NCBI GenBank assembly: GCA_017165825.1
Contig: CM029386.1
Location: 10,314,780 to 10,378,779, forward strand
Direction: 5' to 3'
Length of the DNA stretch: 64,000 nucleotides
DNA from: Hepsetus odoe
Lineage: Eukaryota; Chordata; Actinopteri; Characiformes; Hepsetidae
Position numbers and translations under genes: made by a program. Below the pieces are notes generated by a model that saw only the letters and a program-made list of their open reading frames with translations, made no database searches and was not told the origin of the DNA. Below are positions 35,483 to 47,289 of the stretch, in pieces (the first letter of the stretch is position 1; the number at the start of each line of letters is the position of its first letter).

Positions 35483-37480
35483 CCTGTGGGCGGACGAACG
35501 GGAACAAAAATTAACTTTCGTTCCGAGAAGTGCGCAAGTCCCCTTAATTGCAAATTGCCGTCTCATTTTCCTGTTTACGTTTTGATGTGGATACCATTTT
35601 AAACAATACAAAAGCCAGAGTTTCTTGGTCTCTGTTAGCATTCAGACCCGCTGTCTCTTAATCTGAGATTCAAACCAGGATCTTGGACAGCGCCTTGTGG
35701 GACATTAAAACCCCATTCGAGCCTTGATCACTTGACTGGCTCAACCCGCTCTGCTGCTAGTTCATATTTGTCTATGATAATCTGGTGAACCAGAGCGAAT
35801 GGCAGACACTTGGTGTCTGCGGTTGCGAGTCGAGCCTGCTAAACTATGGTTCCGGCTTTTGGGGTATTTTTAGCCACTGGGCTTCTGGGAGACGAGACCA
35901 GCAGCATGGAATTTTGAGCTGTGATGGAATGTCATCACATACATTTCTGCTGCTTTCAGGCAACAAATGAACAAGATCTTGATTCTGTGCCAGAAGCTGG
36001 AGCGCTTGGGTCAAGCCCTCTGTGTCTGCACGGTACCACTCGGATCGCTCCAGAACCTGGAAATTTTTACTGATGGGGGGGCCTGAAAATTGCATAATCT
36101 GCACTTACTTCATACGTAACAGTGACTCTGAATCAACCATGTCTAGCTTTTAGTAGCTGAAAAGAAAGTGCATGAACACTACTGAACTAAAGGCGGAAGA
36201 GAAGAAAAATGAAAAAAAGAAAAAATGTGCACGTCCATACTGAATTTCCAAAAGCCCTGAAAGGAATGCATGTAACGAATGCTGCTCTAGAACAGGGGTC
36301 TCAACTACAGAACCACAATACTATTGGCAAAGCCTTCAGGTTTTATCTCACTGATCCATCAAAGAATCCAAAAGGCTCTTCGATTCTTTAAGAACCACAC
36401 ACAGCAGTCTAGGTTGCTGCAAAACGGAACCACGGTGCTCTCAATCTGCATGGTTAGCGTTCTGGAAAATTATAAATGCTGTAAGAAGAAGAATCATCTT
36501 TGATAAAACAGGAAACACTAATAGTACGTGGTCATTCTCTAAGATTCCCAGACACCATCTATTCTTTACAATTCTCAGTGAACCTAATCTCACGCTCCAG
36601 GAAGACCTCAAGGAACAGCTTCGTTCCAGACAGATGGAGACAGTCATGGAGAGGCACTTAGAAATTTGATTGACCGTCCTCAAGATGAGAGCAAAGAGCA
36701 GCTGTTTGTGTCAAACACGATGTTAAGATGAACTTTCAAATCGCAGCCCGTGCTCAGTGAATGAGGCTGCTTCGGCCAATGAAAACAGGTTCACTGATAT
36801 CTAGATCACATCAGCAGAATTTATTTTAAAGAGGCATCATCTGATTTACTTTCAGCTGATGTTCAAAAGTGCCATTCGATGCGCCGTTACCCTGCATTTC
36901 TTGCAACACTGTGATGTTACAGTTGTATGCACAGGTTTTTGCACCGCCGTTGCTGAGCTGCAGCACTAATGTGGGTGTGGCAGTGGACTAGAGGTAGGAT
37001 ACTCGCTTATGGACCAAGAGGCTGCAGGTTCGAATCCTACCTCCATCACCTTTGATTCCCTAAGCAAGACTTTAAACACTGTCTCTGTAATTAGGAGAAT
37101 GGACATCATTCTTGAGTGTCTTCCATACATGTACAATTATGGATCATAACTTTTGCACACCCCATGTATTGGTTTCATCCATCAAAATATTTAATTCAGA
37201 AGAAAATTACAGTAATTGCTAATTACAATGTGCAGAAGTGTGTCTGTAAAGGGTGTGGATTATTAACCAAAACTTTTCCACAAACCTGGAAATCTAACCC
37301 GCATGGTTTCTAAATCTATACCGGGACATCGCACACTCCCCAAATCAGTGCACCCCTAAAAAACTAATTTCCTGAGTTCTTACTGGACTGTTCACCTGCA
37401 GAGAAGATTCACTTTAAAGAGTAGCGCTGCAGAAGCGACGCACGGGCTTGTGTCCTCTCCCTCCTTCCTCGGTTCTCACC
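35483..37480 (-). other. prss23 intron 1 (inferred) in 5' UTR
   Basis: On the minus strand a donor (GTGAGA, bases 37479-37474) pairs with the acceptor ending at 35484. This gives the two-exon layout known for PRSS23: non-coding exon 1, then one coding exon. The interval holds a short tRNA-SINE fragment at about 36975-37090 and otherwise unremarkable sequence. Confidence 0.5.
36975..37090 (+). repeat. tRNA-derived SINE fragment
   Basis: 'gtggcagtggactagaggta' (box A-like) and 'ggttcgaatcctacctccat' (box B-like) followed by a truncated body. It is the same type as 59809-59975. It lies in the inferred prss23 intron. Confidence 0.65.
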
Positions 37481-37605
37481 CTGTCCACTGTCCCCCACAG
37501 AAGCGTCCCGAAAGTCCTCGAGTCCATCAGTGTCCATGAGCGGAGCAGACGGGGGTCTGACTCTCTCCCGCTCCCACCAGCTCCATCCCCGAGCACCAGC
37601 CAAAG
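37480..37605 (-). other. prss23: prss23 non-coding exon 1 (inferred)
   Basis: A GC-rich block on the minus strand ends in a good donor and lies just downstream of a CCAAT-box array. The 5' end is estimated from the E-box at 37606. Two minus-strand ATGs (37537 and 37527) lie inside; after splicing both would run out of frame over the prss23 start, so transcription may begin downstream of them, or they may reduce translation. It could alternatively belong to another unseen minus-strand gene. Confidence 0.45.
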
Positions 37606-37735
37606 CACGTGACCGAGTTACCGATTTGCATATAACACCAGGATTGGCTAGCGTTGGCTGCTTCCTGCGATGCGATTGGCTTATCCTTCACCAGCCGCCT
37701 GTCTCAATTGGCATATGGCATTTCGATTGGCCAAT
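37606..37735 (-). promoter_or_regulatory. Promoter with E-box, octamer and CCAAT-box array
   Basis: Reading upstream of the inferred exon on the minus strand: CACGTG E-box (37606-37611), octamer ATGCAAAT (37624-37631), then CCAAT boxes seen as ATTGG on + at 37643, 37675, 37707 and 37726, plus one opposite CCAAT at 37731. The first three are exactly 32 bp apart. Such arrays are typical NF-Y-bound promoters. Confidence 0.6.
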
Positions 37736-37739
37736 AGTT

Positions 37740-40590
37740 CATACAACCTGGAGCAGTGAACTGCTTGAGGCTTCACATTGAGCAGTATTTAAATGTTTTA
37801 TTTTTTTATTTAATCTTTTTTGTATTTGTACCAAGTGAACCTACAGTTTAATTTAATTGATTTAAGCATCTTGGTTCCCACGGCCACAAATGTCCATGTT
37901 TAGGCTTAGTGTCTAGGGATCAAAGGAAGCAATGTTCCCTTAGAGACACTACTTTGGGATAATTTGGGATGTTTTGACATGAGCCCAGAAAAAATGTAGA
38001 GTTTGGCATATCGGAAAATGATACCAGCATGATGGTGGGCCTTGTGAAATGCCTCTTTTAGACCACATTTAGAGAACGAATGAGTTTGGTGTTGGAAGTG
38101 GGTAGAAGTGCAGAAAAGGCATGGACAAAAAAGAAGAGGACAAGGAAAATGATAGGGATTCCTACCCCCTGATCTTGACATTAACCCCAGTGCAGTGGTG
38201 GGAGTAGCCCTGATGAAAGGCCAGTCTGTTTGCGACTATTGGCTTGGTCACCATGGAAGCATTGAAGACTGCCAGTTTGCATTGTCATCCACCTACTCCA
38301 AGTAGCCTCGGCGTCTAAAGACATTTTCTTGGCCTGAATGTCTTCATGTCACTTCAAACTGCCTCTGCACTAATCTGAGACCAGTTTATGGTTCATTTTG
38401 GGTTATTTCTGTCACATTGCACCAATAAATCAGTGTGAGGAAGCTCTGGTAATTTGACAGTATTCATTTTCACCATTGTACACATTTCAGATTAACCATA
38501 TTAATTTCAGTCAAAAGCACTGTGCTTGATGGCATCTGTTTAGGTGCACTTTTTGTAGCCCATTTTTGCTAGAAAGAAGGTAACTGAACCTGTATACACT
38601 GACAATACTGCAGGGATTTCAAATGTCTTAGTCACAGCTGCATTGAGAGTAGTGCCAACCTGGTCCTGTGATCAGAATTTGACTACTGGGGATGACTAAC
38701 ACAATTTGTTCTTGGAAAAACATAGAGTGTAGTCTTGTAAAGTCTCATTGCTGTGCCTGGTACACTGGGCAAAACACCTTGGTCATATAACTGCTCGTGT
38801 AAAACATATTTATGGTCACTGATGGTGATCGCAGATACGGATGATTAACTGTTCCAGATCAACCGAAATGATGAAACCCTGAGTATTTCACAATGAAAAG
38901 AAAGTACTCAAGTACTTAGAAGTGCACTTCTGGATGTTTTACTGCCCTTGTATTAAAAAAAAATATTAATCGTGGTTCCAGTGAGCCAGTGGTGATCGGG
39001 GGTTAACAGTAGGAATGCAGGGTGAATGATTATTAGTGAAAACCCTGTACGGGACTATAGTGCTTGAATTGTTGGAAATGGACAGATGTTTGAAAATTGC
39101 TGGAAACGGATGGATGATTTGAACTATTTTTTTTTATTGTACTCAGGAAGAATACATGCTGGATTCAGCTAGATTCATGCTAGATGCTAGATTCATGAAA
39201 CCTGCATTACATAAACATTTACCCATTTACCCATTTACCCATTTCAAATTCTCTGGGGCTTTAGGGAACCACTATAATGCACAAATGGAGAAAACTGTAT
39301 AGTGGTGAATCTTCTCTGAAGTGGCCAACCTGCCAACTTTTCTTGAAGAGCTCAGCATTAACTATCCCAGGAGGTCACAGAAGATACCAGACTGACATGT
39401 TAGTAACCAAAGGCTTTAGATACCTCAGAAGAGCGTTCATGAGTCCTCCTTTAGAAAACAGAATATGCAAAAAATTATAAATAAAGGAAAACTGCAATGT
39501 AAACCATGAGTTACAAAAGCTAGTGGTATATTGGTGCATTTGCTCCCAGAGTCTTCTGAAATAAAGTTCTGTGTACAGACACATATTCCACTTTAAATTT
39601 TACTCCAGGTAGTACAATGTTCAATCAAATGCGAGTACAAGTGCTTTAATATTTAAAATTGCCTAAATTCCTAAATGCTACCCTTCAGTTGTTGGCTTTT
39701 CCAGTTCATCTGTGCCTTTTTCTTTAATAAAAAGAACTGTCTGTAATTGTGAGGGGGTAAATGCTCTCCAGTGGGAGTGCAGTTAAAATCTCCCACAGAA
39801 CTGGACAAGAGCCAGCTCCTCTATAAAATGCCTCATAAAGCCGCTAGCCAGCAAAAATTATGCTGGAATGATAAACTTCTGTCTATAAGAGAAATTTTTC
39901 ACATCTCTCATAAAAGTTCTCCCAGAGTTTCTCATTTTACTGGGGGCCTTTTTCTGAAGAGCTCTTTTCTCAGCCAAACACCCTGAGAGCTCTTGAGTTA
40001 CGGATAATCACAAATTTTGAGCATTGTAGAAGCTGAATGGATCATCATGCTGGTTGGAGGCGGAGGGGTGGTCCCCAAGCTTCACCCCAAAGAACCTGAA
40101 AATCCCCACCCCCTGACGTTTCCCTCATGAGTCATGTATATGAGTCAGGGTCCCCGGGAGAGCCTGAGAATCCCCCAGTGTGGATCATGAGTTCCATACC
40201 AGGCTGTGTCCCCAAAGCGGCTTCAAGGATTGGGGGTGGGGGTGAACACTCAAAATGCTTAGGAGTTAGCGTTGGGCCCAGGACCATATCCTTTCTTACT
40301 GAAAGATGGGTATTGCTTGTTCAATGATGTCCTTTGCAGTCCTAAGCATAGTCGGTCCCCCAGGAAAACAAAAACAACCCGTTTTAACCACAGCAAAGTC
40401 TTAGTCTGTCCAAACCCGAGCACTAAAGTTTGTAGAGGGATGGCCGCCTCTGTCAGGACATGCTTTCTTAAAAGTGAGTGAAGCGTATGCCTGATTAATT
40501 GAGGGAGACAAGCGGCTTTGAGGGCTCTTTGGAGGATATTTTGGAATTACCCAAAAGCTTGGATGGCCACCAAGACCTTTCTCACTACCC
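37740..40590. other. Intergenic DNA upstream of prss23, no gene supported
   Basis: No ORF with a recognisable domain. A short tandem 'acccattt' x3 lies near 39220-39245. Otherwise unremarkable AT-rich sequence that could hold regulatory elements not detectable from one genome. Confidence 0.5.
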
Positions 40591-40598
40591 ACTTTTCC

Positions 40599-40599
40599 A

Positions 40600-40644
<45 letters not shown>

Positions 40645-40716
40645 GTCTGCCTTTCCTCTCTCTCTCTCTCTCTGTCTCTGTCTCCCTCTCTCTGTCTCTC
40701 TCTCTCTGTCTGTCTC

Positions 40717-40770
<54 letters not shown>

Positions 40771-40787
40771 CTCTCTCTCTTTCTCTG
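40599..40787. repeat. (TC)n microsatellite, about 190 bp
   Basis: A nearly pure pyrimidine strand of TC units with scattered TG, CCT and TTT interruptions. Serine/leucine- or arginine/glutamate-rich ORFs across it are artefacts. Confidence 0.95.
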
Positions 40788-40789
40788 GC

Positions 40790-42130
40790 TATTGTCTTTG
40801 GTCTGGTCTGGCCTGGTGATTATATAGCACAAAACACAGCCCTTTGCAAATAATTATTAGAATAATTAAAATCACCATTATTTCATAGTTTGGCAGAAGT
40901 GCTGTCCCCCTGGACAAAGCCACATGTGTAGTTGCTCGATTGTCAAATCATGTGCGGTACAGCTATCTGCTTTGGTGGCTTTGTGAGAGAGCATCTGACT
41001 AAGATAATATTAGAAAATTCCCTTTGCACAGATGCACTTTGTTTCAGTTTGTTATGAAAGAAGCTGTTTGTTGAGGAGGAACGGTGCTTGTTGCCCAGGA
41101 GACAGACATTCCCCAGAGTGTTGCTCCAGTTAATTGAATGTGTTCAGCTTAGTCTCAAACTATCTTATATGGTATTGCATCTGTATTTATTCTTGGATTC
41201 CTGACTGTATTATAGTTGTCTCCATCAAAATAACTGGACCTATGGAAGTGCAGATGAGGCCTCAATAAGAATGAAGCACTGTACATAAAGAGGAATGCAT
41301 GTCTGGATGAAAAGCTACGCCTGAGCCAAAATTCCGTCCAAAGCCAAACTTGAAAAAAACAAAAAAACATTTTGCAGGGAATTGGAGATCATTACAGTTT
41401 CAGATTCCTCCCATTCTGATGTGCGTGCCAGAGTGAAGGCAACTCAGGAGATACCAGATGAGCTCCAGTATGTCATTGATTGCTGAGTGAGCCTGTGTTT
41501 AAATGAAAGCAAGCATGTATTTTAATCCCTCCATTCAGCAGTAAACTGTGACTTTCAGATCTATGCCTTCAGTTTGGACCATAAATTTAATGGAAAAACA
41601 CCTCTGTGATACCGTTAATATCTTTTAGGGCCTCAATGGGATCCTAGTTATATGCTAGAGCCAAGATAAGAAGCATTTGTTGGCTGATCTCAAGGAAATA
41701 GACCTGTATGAAGCTTGTTAAAGGCATCCCATGTAATATTGGAAGTTTGTAGCAGACATTTTACCACATTTAACTTATATGAAACTGTTTAGCATCTCCT
41801 TCAGTACATATTAAGGGCACAGAAGCCCTACATCACTTCCCTTGGCTGATTATTGCTTATACTGATACACAGTGGTTGTATTGTGCATTTTTCACGTAAT
41901 CATCAAAATATGAAATACAGTTTTACTGTAATTCATTTTAGTTGGCACTGAATAATTACTGTAGTAAGTGTTAATCGTTACAATTAGCTGGTAAATGCAA
42001 TTAGATGGTCTAAAACTGGCCACTAGTTTTAATGTAGTTCTGTATTAGCTTTGTTCATTTAGTCTACACTGCCACTGTTTTTCATTTCTAACAACTAACT
42101 GAAGCATGTTTATGCTAAGGATCATTTTCA
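40790..42130. other. Intergenic DNA, nothing recognised
   Basis: AT-rich sequence without a credible ORF, repeat or promoter signal. Confidence 0.5.
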
Positions 42131-42134
42131 AACT

Positions 42135-42290
42135 CAATGAGGCAGCAGTGGCCTAGTGGTTAGGGACTTGGCCCCATAAACAGAAGAATGTGGATTGGAA
42201 TCCTGGATAAATAAATTGCCCCAAGATACCCTTGAGCAAGGTACCATTCCCATCACTTGTTATTCAAATGTGTAAGGCCTTCAGTCCAGC
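42135..42290 (+). repeat. tRNA-derived SINE, 5' part
   Basis: 'ggcagcagtggcctagtggt' head, box B-like 'ggattggaatcctgg', then 'acccttgagcaaggtaccat'. The 3' tail is missing. Confidence 0.7.
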
Positions 42291-44030
42291 TCCTGAAAGC
42301 CTCAGAAACAGTAGACTCGTTTGCCAGTATCTTAATAGATGCCACAAGTGAAAAAAATCCTCACTGGATCATTTTCCACTGGGCATTTCAAAATCTGAAC
42401 CAGTCTGTTTAAATAAAATGAGTGTATATACACAGTACCTCCAAGTTATAAATGATGATTCCATTATAGATAGAAACTCGAATTTACAAAGATGTTTTTT
42501 TTTTCTCACTGTAACTGTTAGGCCCTCTTAGATCTATAAGCTCCCAAGGGTTCCCCCTGCTCTACATACATTCATGTAATTACTTTTGAGCACCATGTTC
42601 CATCTTTGTGTATCTTGAGCAGCTGGATTTCTTTAAAGTGTTTCATGGAGCAGATTGCTCACAGTTTTGATCCGCCATGCAGTTCAGCAAATAGCATATT
42701 GGGCAGTGGCTGTGCATGAAATCAAATTAAATGTAATTTGATCAAAACAGAACGTGTTATGAAAGGCTCAAATGTGGGTAGATTCATCTCGCTGTGAATA
42801 CCGTCATTACATGTTGGTAAAAAAACAAAATAAACAAAAGCAATTCAGTCAGCTTTAGCCTCACCATGCAGGCACTTGCCTGATAATGCAGCTGTGAGTT
42901 GTACGAAGGGAATTCATACAACATGCCTTCAGGATAACTTCTTTCTTTATGTAAAAAAAAAAACCACCTAATTTTAGTGCATTAGAGGATTGGTCTCATG
43001 CATAACCCCACAATGGTTGTAACATTTGAATTTATGAATCATTATGGACATGCCACACCTGTACATATTGGTCTGAATATAATATTTTTTTTATGCTCAA
43101 GTTGTATAAAACCTTTGTAGGCCAGAAAAACATGAGACTGATGTTGTTCTGGCTGCAAATATACTTGGACCACTGATAAATCACGTTGCTTCATATGCTC
43201 AGCCGTGCAGCCAGGCTCCTGAGATGCAAGTTGTGTGGGTGGAGTGGTAATGAGTCACCTAAGCTCTTAGCCTGGAAAAATGAAGAGGAGATTAGCTGTG
43301 TGTTTGGATTAAAAATCAGAAAACACAATGCCTCGTTCTATCTGTTTGTGTATTTCATCTATCGAAGCATCCTACACTTACAGCCTGGACGATGCAGACT
43401 GTAAACTTTATGCTGCTCGAATCCAGTTAAGGATGTTTCCTAATACCTGGAACAGTACAAAGCCACTCCAGATGAAATTACCGCCCCAGGCACATAGTTA
43501 GAAAAGAAAAGGGAAACAAAAGAGGTCTAATAATATCTGGTAACTAAGTAAATACATTTCTGTCATTTTAGTTCATTTTTATTTAAGAGACTCATGTTAA
43601 AATACAAAGGGTATTACTCCTCTCATTTCATTAAAACATTTTGGTTGGAAACTGTATTATAAAGGTAGATGTAGCTTAGCAAACTCACTCATTGCTTTGG
43701 CCCCAAGGTGCTGGACTGAGTTCTTAGCATGTCAAATAATTCAAGGTCGCCAATTTTAGAGTTTAGCTTGGAATGAGATTTATTCAGCAGGGGAAGAATG
43801 ATATAATTTTCATAGGCGGACATGAGTAATAATGTTTTCATAGGAAAGAGGGGATTGGGAACACAGTATCAGAACCAAAATTTGATTTCCAATAGATGGG
43901 GCCGATGTCTTAAGGGGAAGCATCACTCTAGGATTCTGTTCAGTGACTGTGAATACAAACGGCAGCTTCAGTCAGATGACAAACCCCAGCAGCTCTATGC
44001 ATGGACTGAAGAGAAAGGAAATGCCTGTTA
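42291..44030. other. Intergenic DNA, nothing recognised
   Basis: AT-rich. Short ORFs at 43186-43404 and 43822-44058 show no domain. Confidence 0.5.
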
Positions 44031-44035
44031 TATAT

Positions 44036-44417
44036 ACAGTACTGTGCAAAAGTTTTAGGCAGGTGTGAAAAAATGCTGTAAACAAAGAATGCTTTCAGAA
44101 ATATAAATATTGAGCGAACAAAAGAAAAATATAAATCAAATCAATATTTGGTGTTACTACCTTTTGCCTTCAAACCAGCATCAGTTCTTCTGGGTACACT
44201 TGCACAAAGTCAGGGATTTTGTAGGATTATAGTCGGTGTATGATCAACCAATTTTACCCAACAGGTGCTGATGATCATCAATGTCACACGGAGGTTGAAA
44301 CACAGTCATGTTTGGAACAACCTACCAGCTGAGTTCCTTCAAAAACTGTGTGCAAGTGTACCTAGAAGAACCAAATGCTGTTTTGAAAGGCAAGAATGTT
44401 CTGAAATATTGATTAAA

Positions 44418-44420
<3 letters not shown>
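44036..44420 (+). mobile_element. Tc1/mariner deletion derivative
   Basis: Left end 'acagtactgtgcaaaagttt' with preceding TA is a known Tc1-type terminal repeat in fish. About 44036-44305 is the left non-coding arm. At about 44308 it jumps to the last codons of a transposase (WNNLPAEFLQKLCASVPRR-type) and then to the start of the right end, which is cut off by the (TA)n at 44420. The transposase DDE core is absent. Confidence 0.75.

Positions 44421-44476
<56 letters not shown>
44420..44476. repeat. (TA)n microsatellite
   Basis: About 28 TA units, seeded where the right inverted repeat of the adjacent Tc1 derivative should continue. Confidence 0.95.
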
Positions 44477-44480
<4 letters not shown>

Positions 44481-44639
44481 CATATAAATACTATAAAAGC
44501 CTGTAGTGCAATTTTTTTTTTCAACTCAAAGCTTCACAAACTGCACTGTATTAAATCAGACTACAACAGACTACTCTTTTTGTTATTGTAATGAAACATG
44601 TTAATCTCAGGTTCCAAAAGGCTGCAAGCATCATGGGCT

Positions 44640-44880
44640 GCGAACAGTCAGTCAGTCATTTTCTGCCACTTGTCCCAAGCAGGGTTGCGGGGGGAGGGGG
44701 GGGGGGGGTGCTGGAGTCCATCCCAGCTCACACAGGGAAAAGGATGGGGGACACACCCTGTACAGATCGCCAGCCCATCGCAGGGAGGAGTGTGACGGGG
44801 ATGGCACCTTGCTCAAGGCAACCTATTGAGAAGGGGTTCGATCCCCCGATCCTCCGATCATGCAGCCAACGCCCAACCAT
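44640..44880 (-). repeat. tRNA-derived SINE with LINE-like tail, near complete
   Basis: On the minus strand: box B-like 'gggggatcgaacccc', 'ccttgagcaaggtgccatcc', 'gcgatgggctggcgatctgt', 'gatggactccagcacccccc' and a (GACT)n end. It shows that the head shared with CACTTT-type SINEs also occurs with this other tail. A G-run of about 20 interrupts it near 44690-44708. Confidence 0.75.
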
Positions 44881-44940
44881 GCCTGGTAAATTAAAATTCA
44901 TCTTTGCTCCCACATGAGCTTCTAATTTTTTTATTAATAC

Positions 44941-44985
44941 TCTTTACCACAACCGCCTTCTTCAACTATGACTAATGTCATTGGA
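44941..44985. repeat. 45-bp inverted repeat, left arm
   Basis: Exact reverse complement of 45731-45775, 745 bp away. The interval between them holds the SINE copies at 45417-45658. Confidence 0.9.
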
Positions 44986-45502
44986 GCTTTTGATGACACC
45001 ATGTTTCCCCAAAGACATAAAAACAGGATACACATCAAGTTTCAACTATGTTTGGCTGTAAGGGTTTCCATCCTCTCTTGCTGCTAAAAATACATGCATT
45101 TCCCCCAGGAAATTTAAACAGCAGGGGATTTAATGTGCAAAAAGTAGTAAAAAGTATCCACCAGATGCATGTAAAGTAACCCATCTTCAAAAAAGTCATG
45201 AGTGAAAACCTATACCAATACTAAAATCCCTAAACCCAAATGCAGTGGAACTAGTTATGTAGCTTTTAAACTATATATATATATTTTTTACACAGTCTAC
45301 TCTGAGCTCTTCTCAATACATGGGGAAATAATTCAAAAGGCAAAAAATAATTAAATGATCATAATTAAAGTGTAACTATGTATATTTAACATCATACATT
45401 TAACATTTAACATTGGGGGCAGTGGTGGCCTAGTGGTTAGGGCATTGGCCCCAAGATCAGAAGGTGATGGGTTCAAATCTCCAGATCAGTAGGTTGCCCT
45501 GA

Positions 45503-45658
45503 GTGAAAGTGAAAGTGACAACCCTTGTCATTGTGAGGTCACAGCACACAGTGAACTACAATGAAATTGGACCTCTTAACCCATGCACTCAAACACTGTG
45601 CAGAAGTGGAATTGAACCCATACCATATCCCTAACCACTAGCCACCACTGCTCCAGCG
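45503..45658 (-). repeat. SINE nested within the SINE at 45417-45865
   Basis: Begins 'gtgaaagtgaaagtgacaac' (reverse of a CACTTT tail) and ends 'cctaaccactagccaccact', the reverse of a SINE head. It is the younger of the two insertions. Confidence 0.8.
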
Positions 45659-45730
45659 GTACCCTTGAGCAAGGTATCGTCCCTGTCACTGCTCCCCAGG
45701 TGTTTTTAATAGCTGCATGTGTTTTTGAGT

Positions 45731-45775
45731 TCCAATGACATTAGTCATAGTTGAAGAAGGCGGTTGTGGTAAAGA
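45731..45775. repeat. 45-bp inverted repeat, right arm
   Basis: Exact reverse complement of 44941-44985. It lies inside what would otherwise be the 3' half of the SINE at 45417-45865. Confidence 0.9.
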
Positions 45776-45869
45776 ATGCAGAGGTTAAATGCAGAGGTGC
45801 AATTTCATTGTGTGTTGTGCTGTGTTCCACAATGACAAGCATAGTCACTTTCACTTTTTTCACTTTCAC

Positions 45870-46785
45870 ATTGTGTTAAAATGTAAATATTAATGAACCC
45901 ATTGAGAGTAAAGAAGGCTTCTTTTATTCAAAGATTTTATTTATTTTTTTGTTAAAGTGACCACTTTGGAGCACAAAAAATTTGTCCTGAATGGGACCAG
46001 AAGTAAAAATGGCATAATTAAAACTGTGATTACTCTGTACATTCCTCTGATACACAACCCTAAAGGTTGAACAGTGTAAGAGAACTGAGACACTGTAAAT
46101 TAATTTCAGGAAAGCAGATAAAGGACTGAACCTCAGCCAGTTAGAAGTATAACTGGTGTTTTTTGCATATGGAGTATAGATGATGTGTGTAAATTCATAC
46201 CATTTGCTTGTGTGGGGAAGCTTGAGTTTTGGGTAGCTGATGTCAGTTTACTGAATGAACGATAAATATGTGTGTGAGAGCATATGTGAGTGCTCTAGTA
46301 TGTGCTACTGTTATATATCTGTTAACACAGACTCATTAAGGCAAGTGTTGGAGTGTTTAAAGTGCTTTTGGGATTTGGTAGTGCTGAGAGATGATCGCAC
46401 CTGCAGGCAGGAGCAAGGTCATTTATATTTTTCAGTAAAATTAAGAACCTAATACAGAAACAGACTGTATTACTGACCTTGCTCTTGCTCTTGCATGCAG
46501 GAAAGTAGATTTTTCTCAAAAATTAACAAATAGTAGAATGTCACTGTTGGGATCAAATTTGACCTAACTAACAAATAACCTTTTATTCTGTGTTGAAATG
46601 AATGGGGCAATTATGTTCTGAATGTCTGTTCCAAGATTAATTTAAAATATATAATACATTTTGAAAGCTTTTAATGTTTTCTGTTTTTTCATGTTAATGT
46701 GCACCAGCATTAACAAAATGCTAGTGCACTATTGAAAATCCCCCATGCAGGTAGCAGAAATGAGCACTATGGTGGATTGGTGTAA
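45870..46785. other. Intergenic DNA, nothing recognised
   Basis: AT-rich, no gene or named repeat. Confidence 0.5.
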
Positions 46786-46789
46786 ATTT

Positions 46790-47060
46790 TTGTCCAGGTT
46801 TTGACATTTATATCTAAACCAAAAAACCTTCAAGAATTACTGGCACCCTTACCGCGTTTGCAAAGGCTGATAAAATTAACTTTTTCAGTTGACACTAAAA
46901 TTGCATTTAAAAATTATTAAATTCTAACATTGTTTCAGGTAAATGTGGAAAAAGTTTTTTTTCATAAGTAAATTATACATGTTATATACATTTATTGGCA
47001 TCCTAAGACATTTTACGTTGACCCCAGGAGCCCAAGCAAATCACAAATAATTTCTTCTTT
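46790..47060. mobile_element. Possible Tc1-like transposon end
   Basis: 'caagaattactggcaccctt' and 'ttattggcatcctaagacat' are phrases typical of the ends of a fish Tc1-type element. No transposase coding remains. Weak call. Confidence 0.35.
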
Positions 47061-47289
47061 AACTAGCGATTACCAATGAGATGGCACTCATTCGAAGTTA
47101 TTGGAATGAGTTATTTCTATGGGAATTATTTTAGAACATTCAATTGCAATAAGGCGAAATCCGGGTATGAATGCAAGGAATGGTTCCAAATGAAAGTTTT
47201 AAGGAATAAAAAAGATGCCTTTATGTTCTTGTGTATTAATGGGTCTAGTGGTATTTGAATATATAGTCAGATTACATTTATTTGTCTAT

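Larger units (their letters stand above)
45417..45865 (+). repeat. tRNA-derived SINE split by another SINE
   Basis: Head 'gcagtggtggcctagtggtt' through ggttgccctga (45417-45502) resumes at 45659 with 'ggtacccttgagcaaggtat' and ends in 'tgtgttccacaatgacaagc' and tcactttcactt. The middle is occupied by an inverted copy. Confidence 0.8.

Noticed and set aside
40401..40853. Ser/Leu- and Arg/Glu-rich ORFs
   Set aside because: Translation of a (TC)n microsatellite in several frames.
45417..45502. tRNA gene suggested by box A and box B-like motifs
   Set aside because: The sequence continues into a SINE body and similar copies recur across the window; no complete cloverleaf is present.
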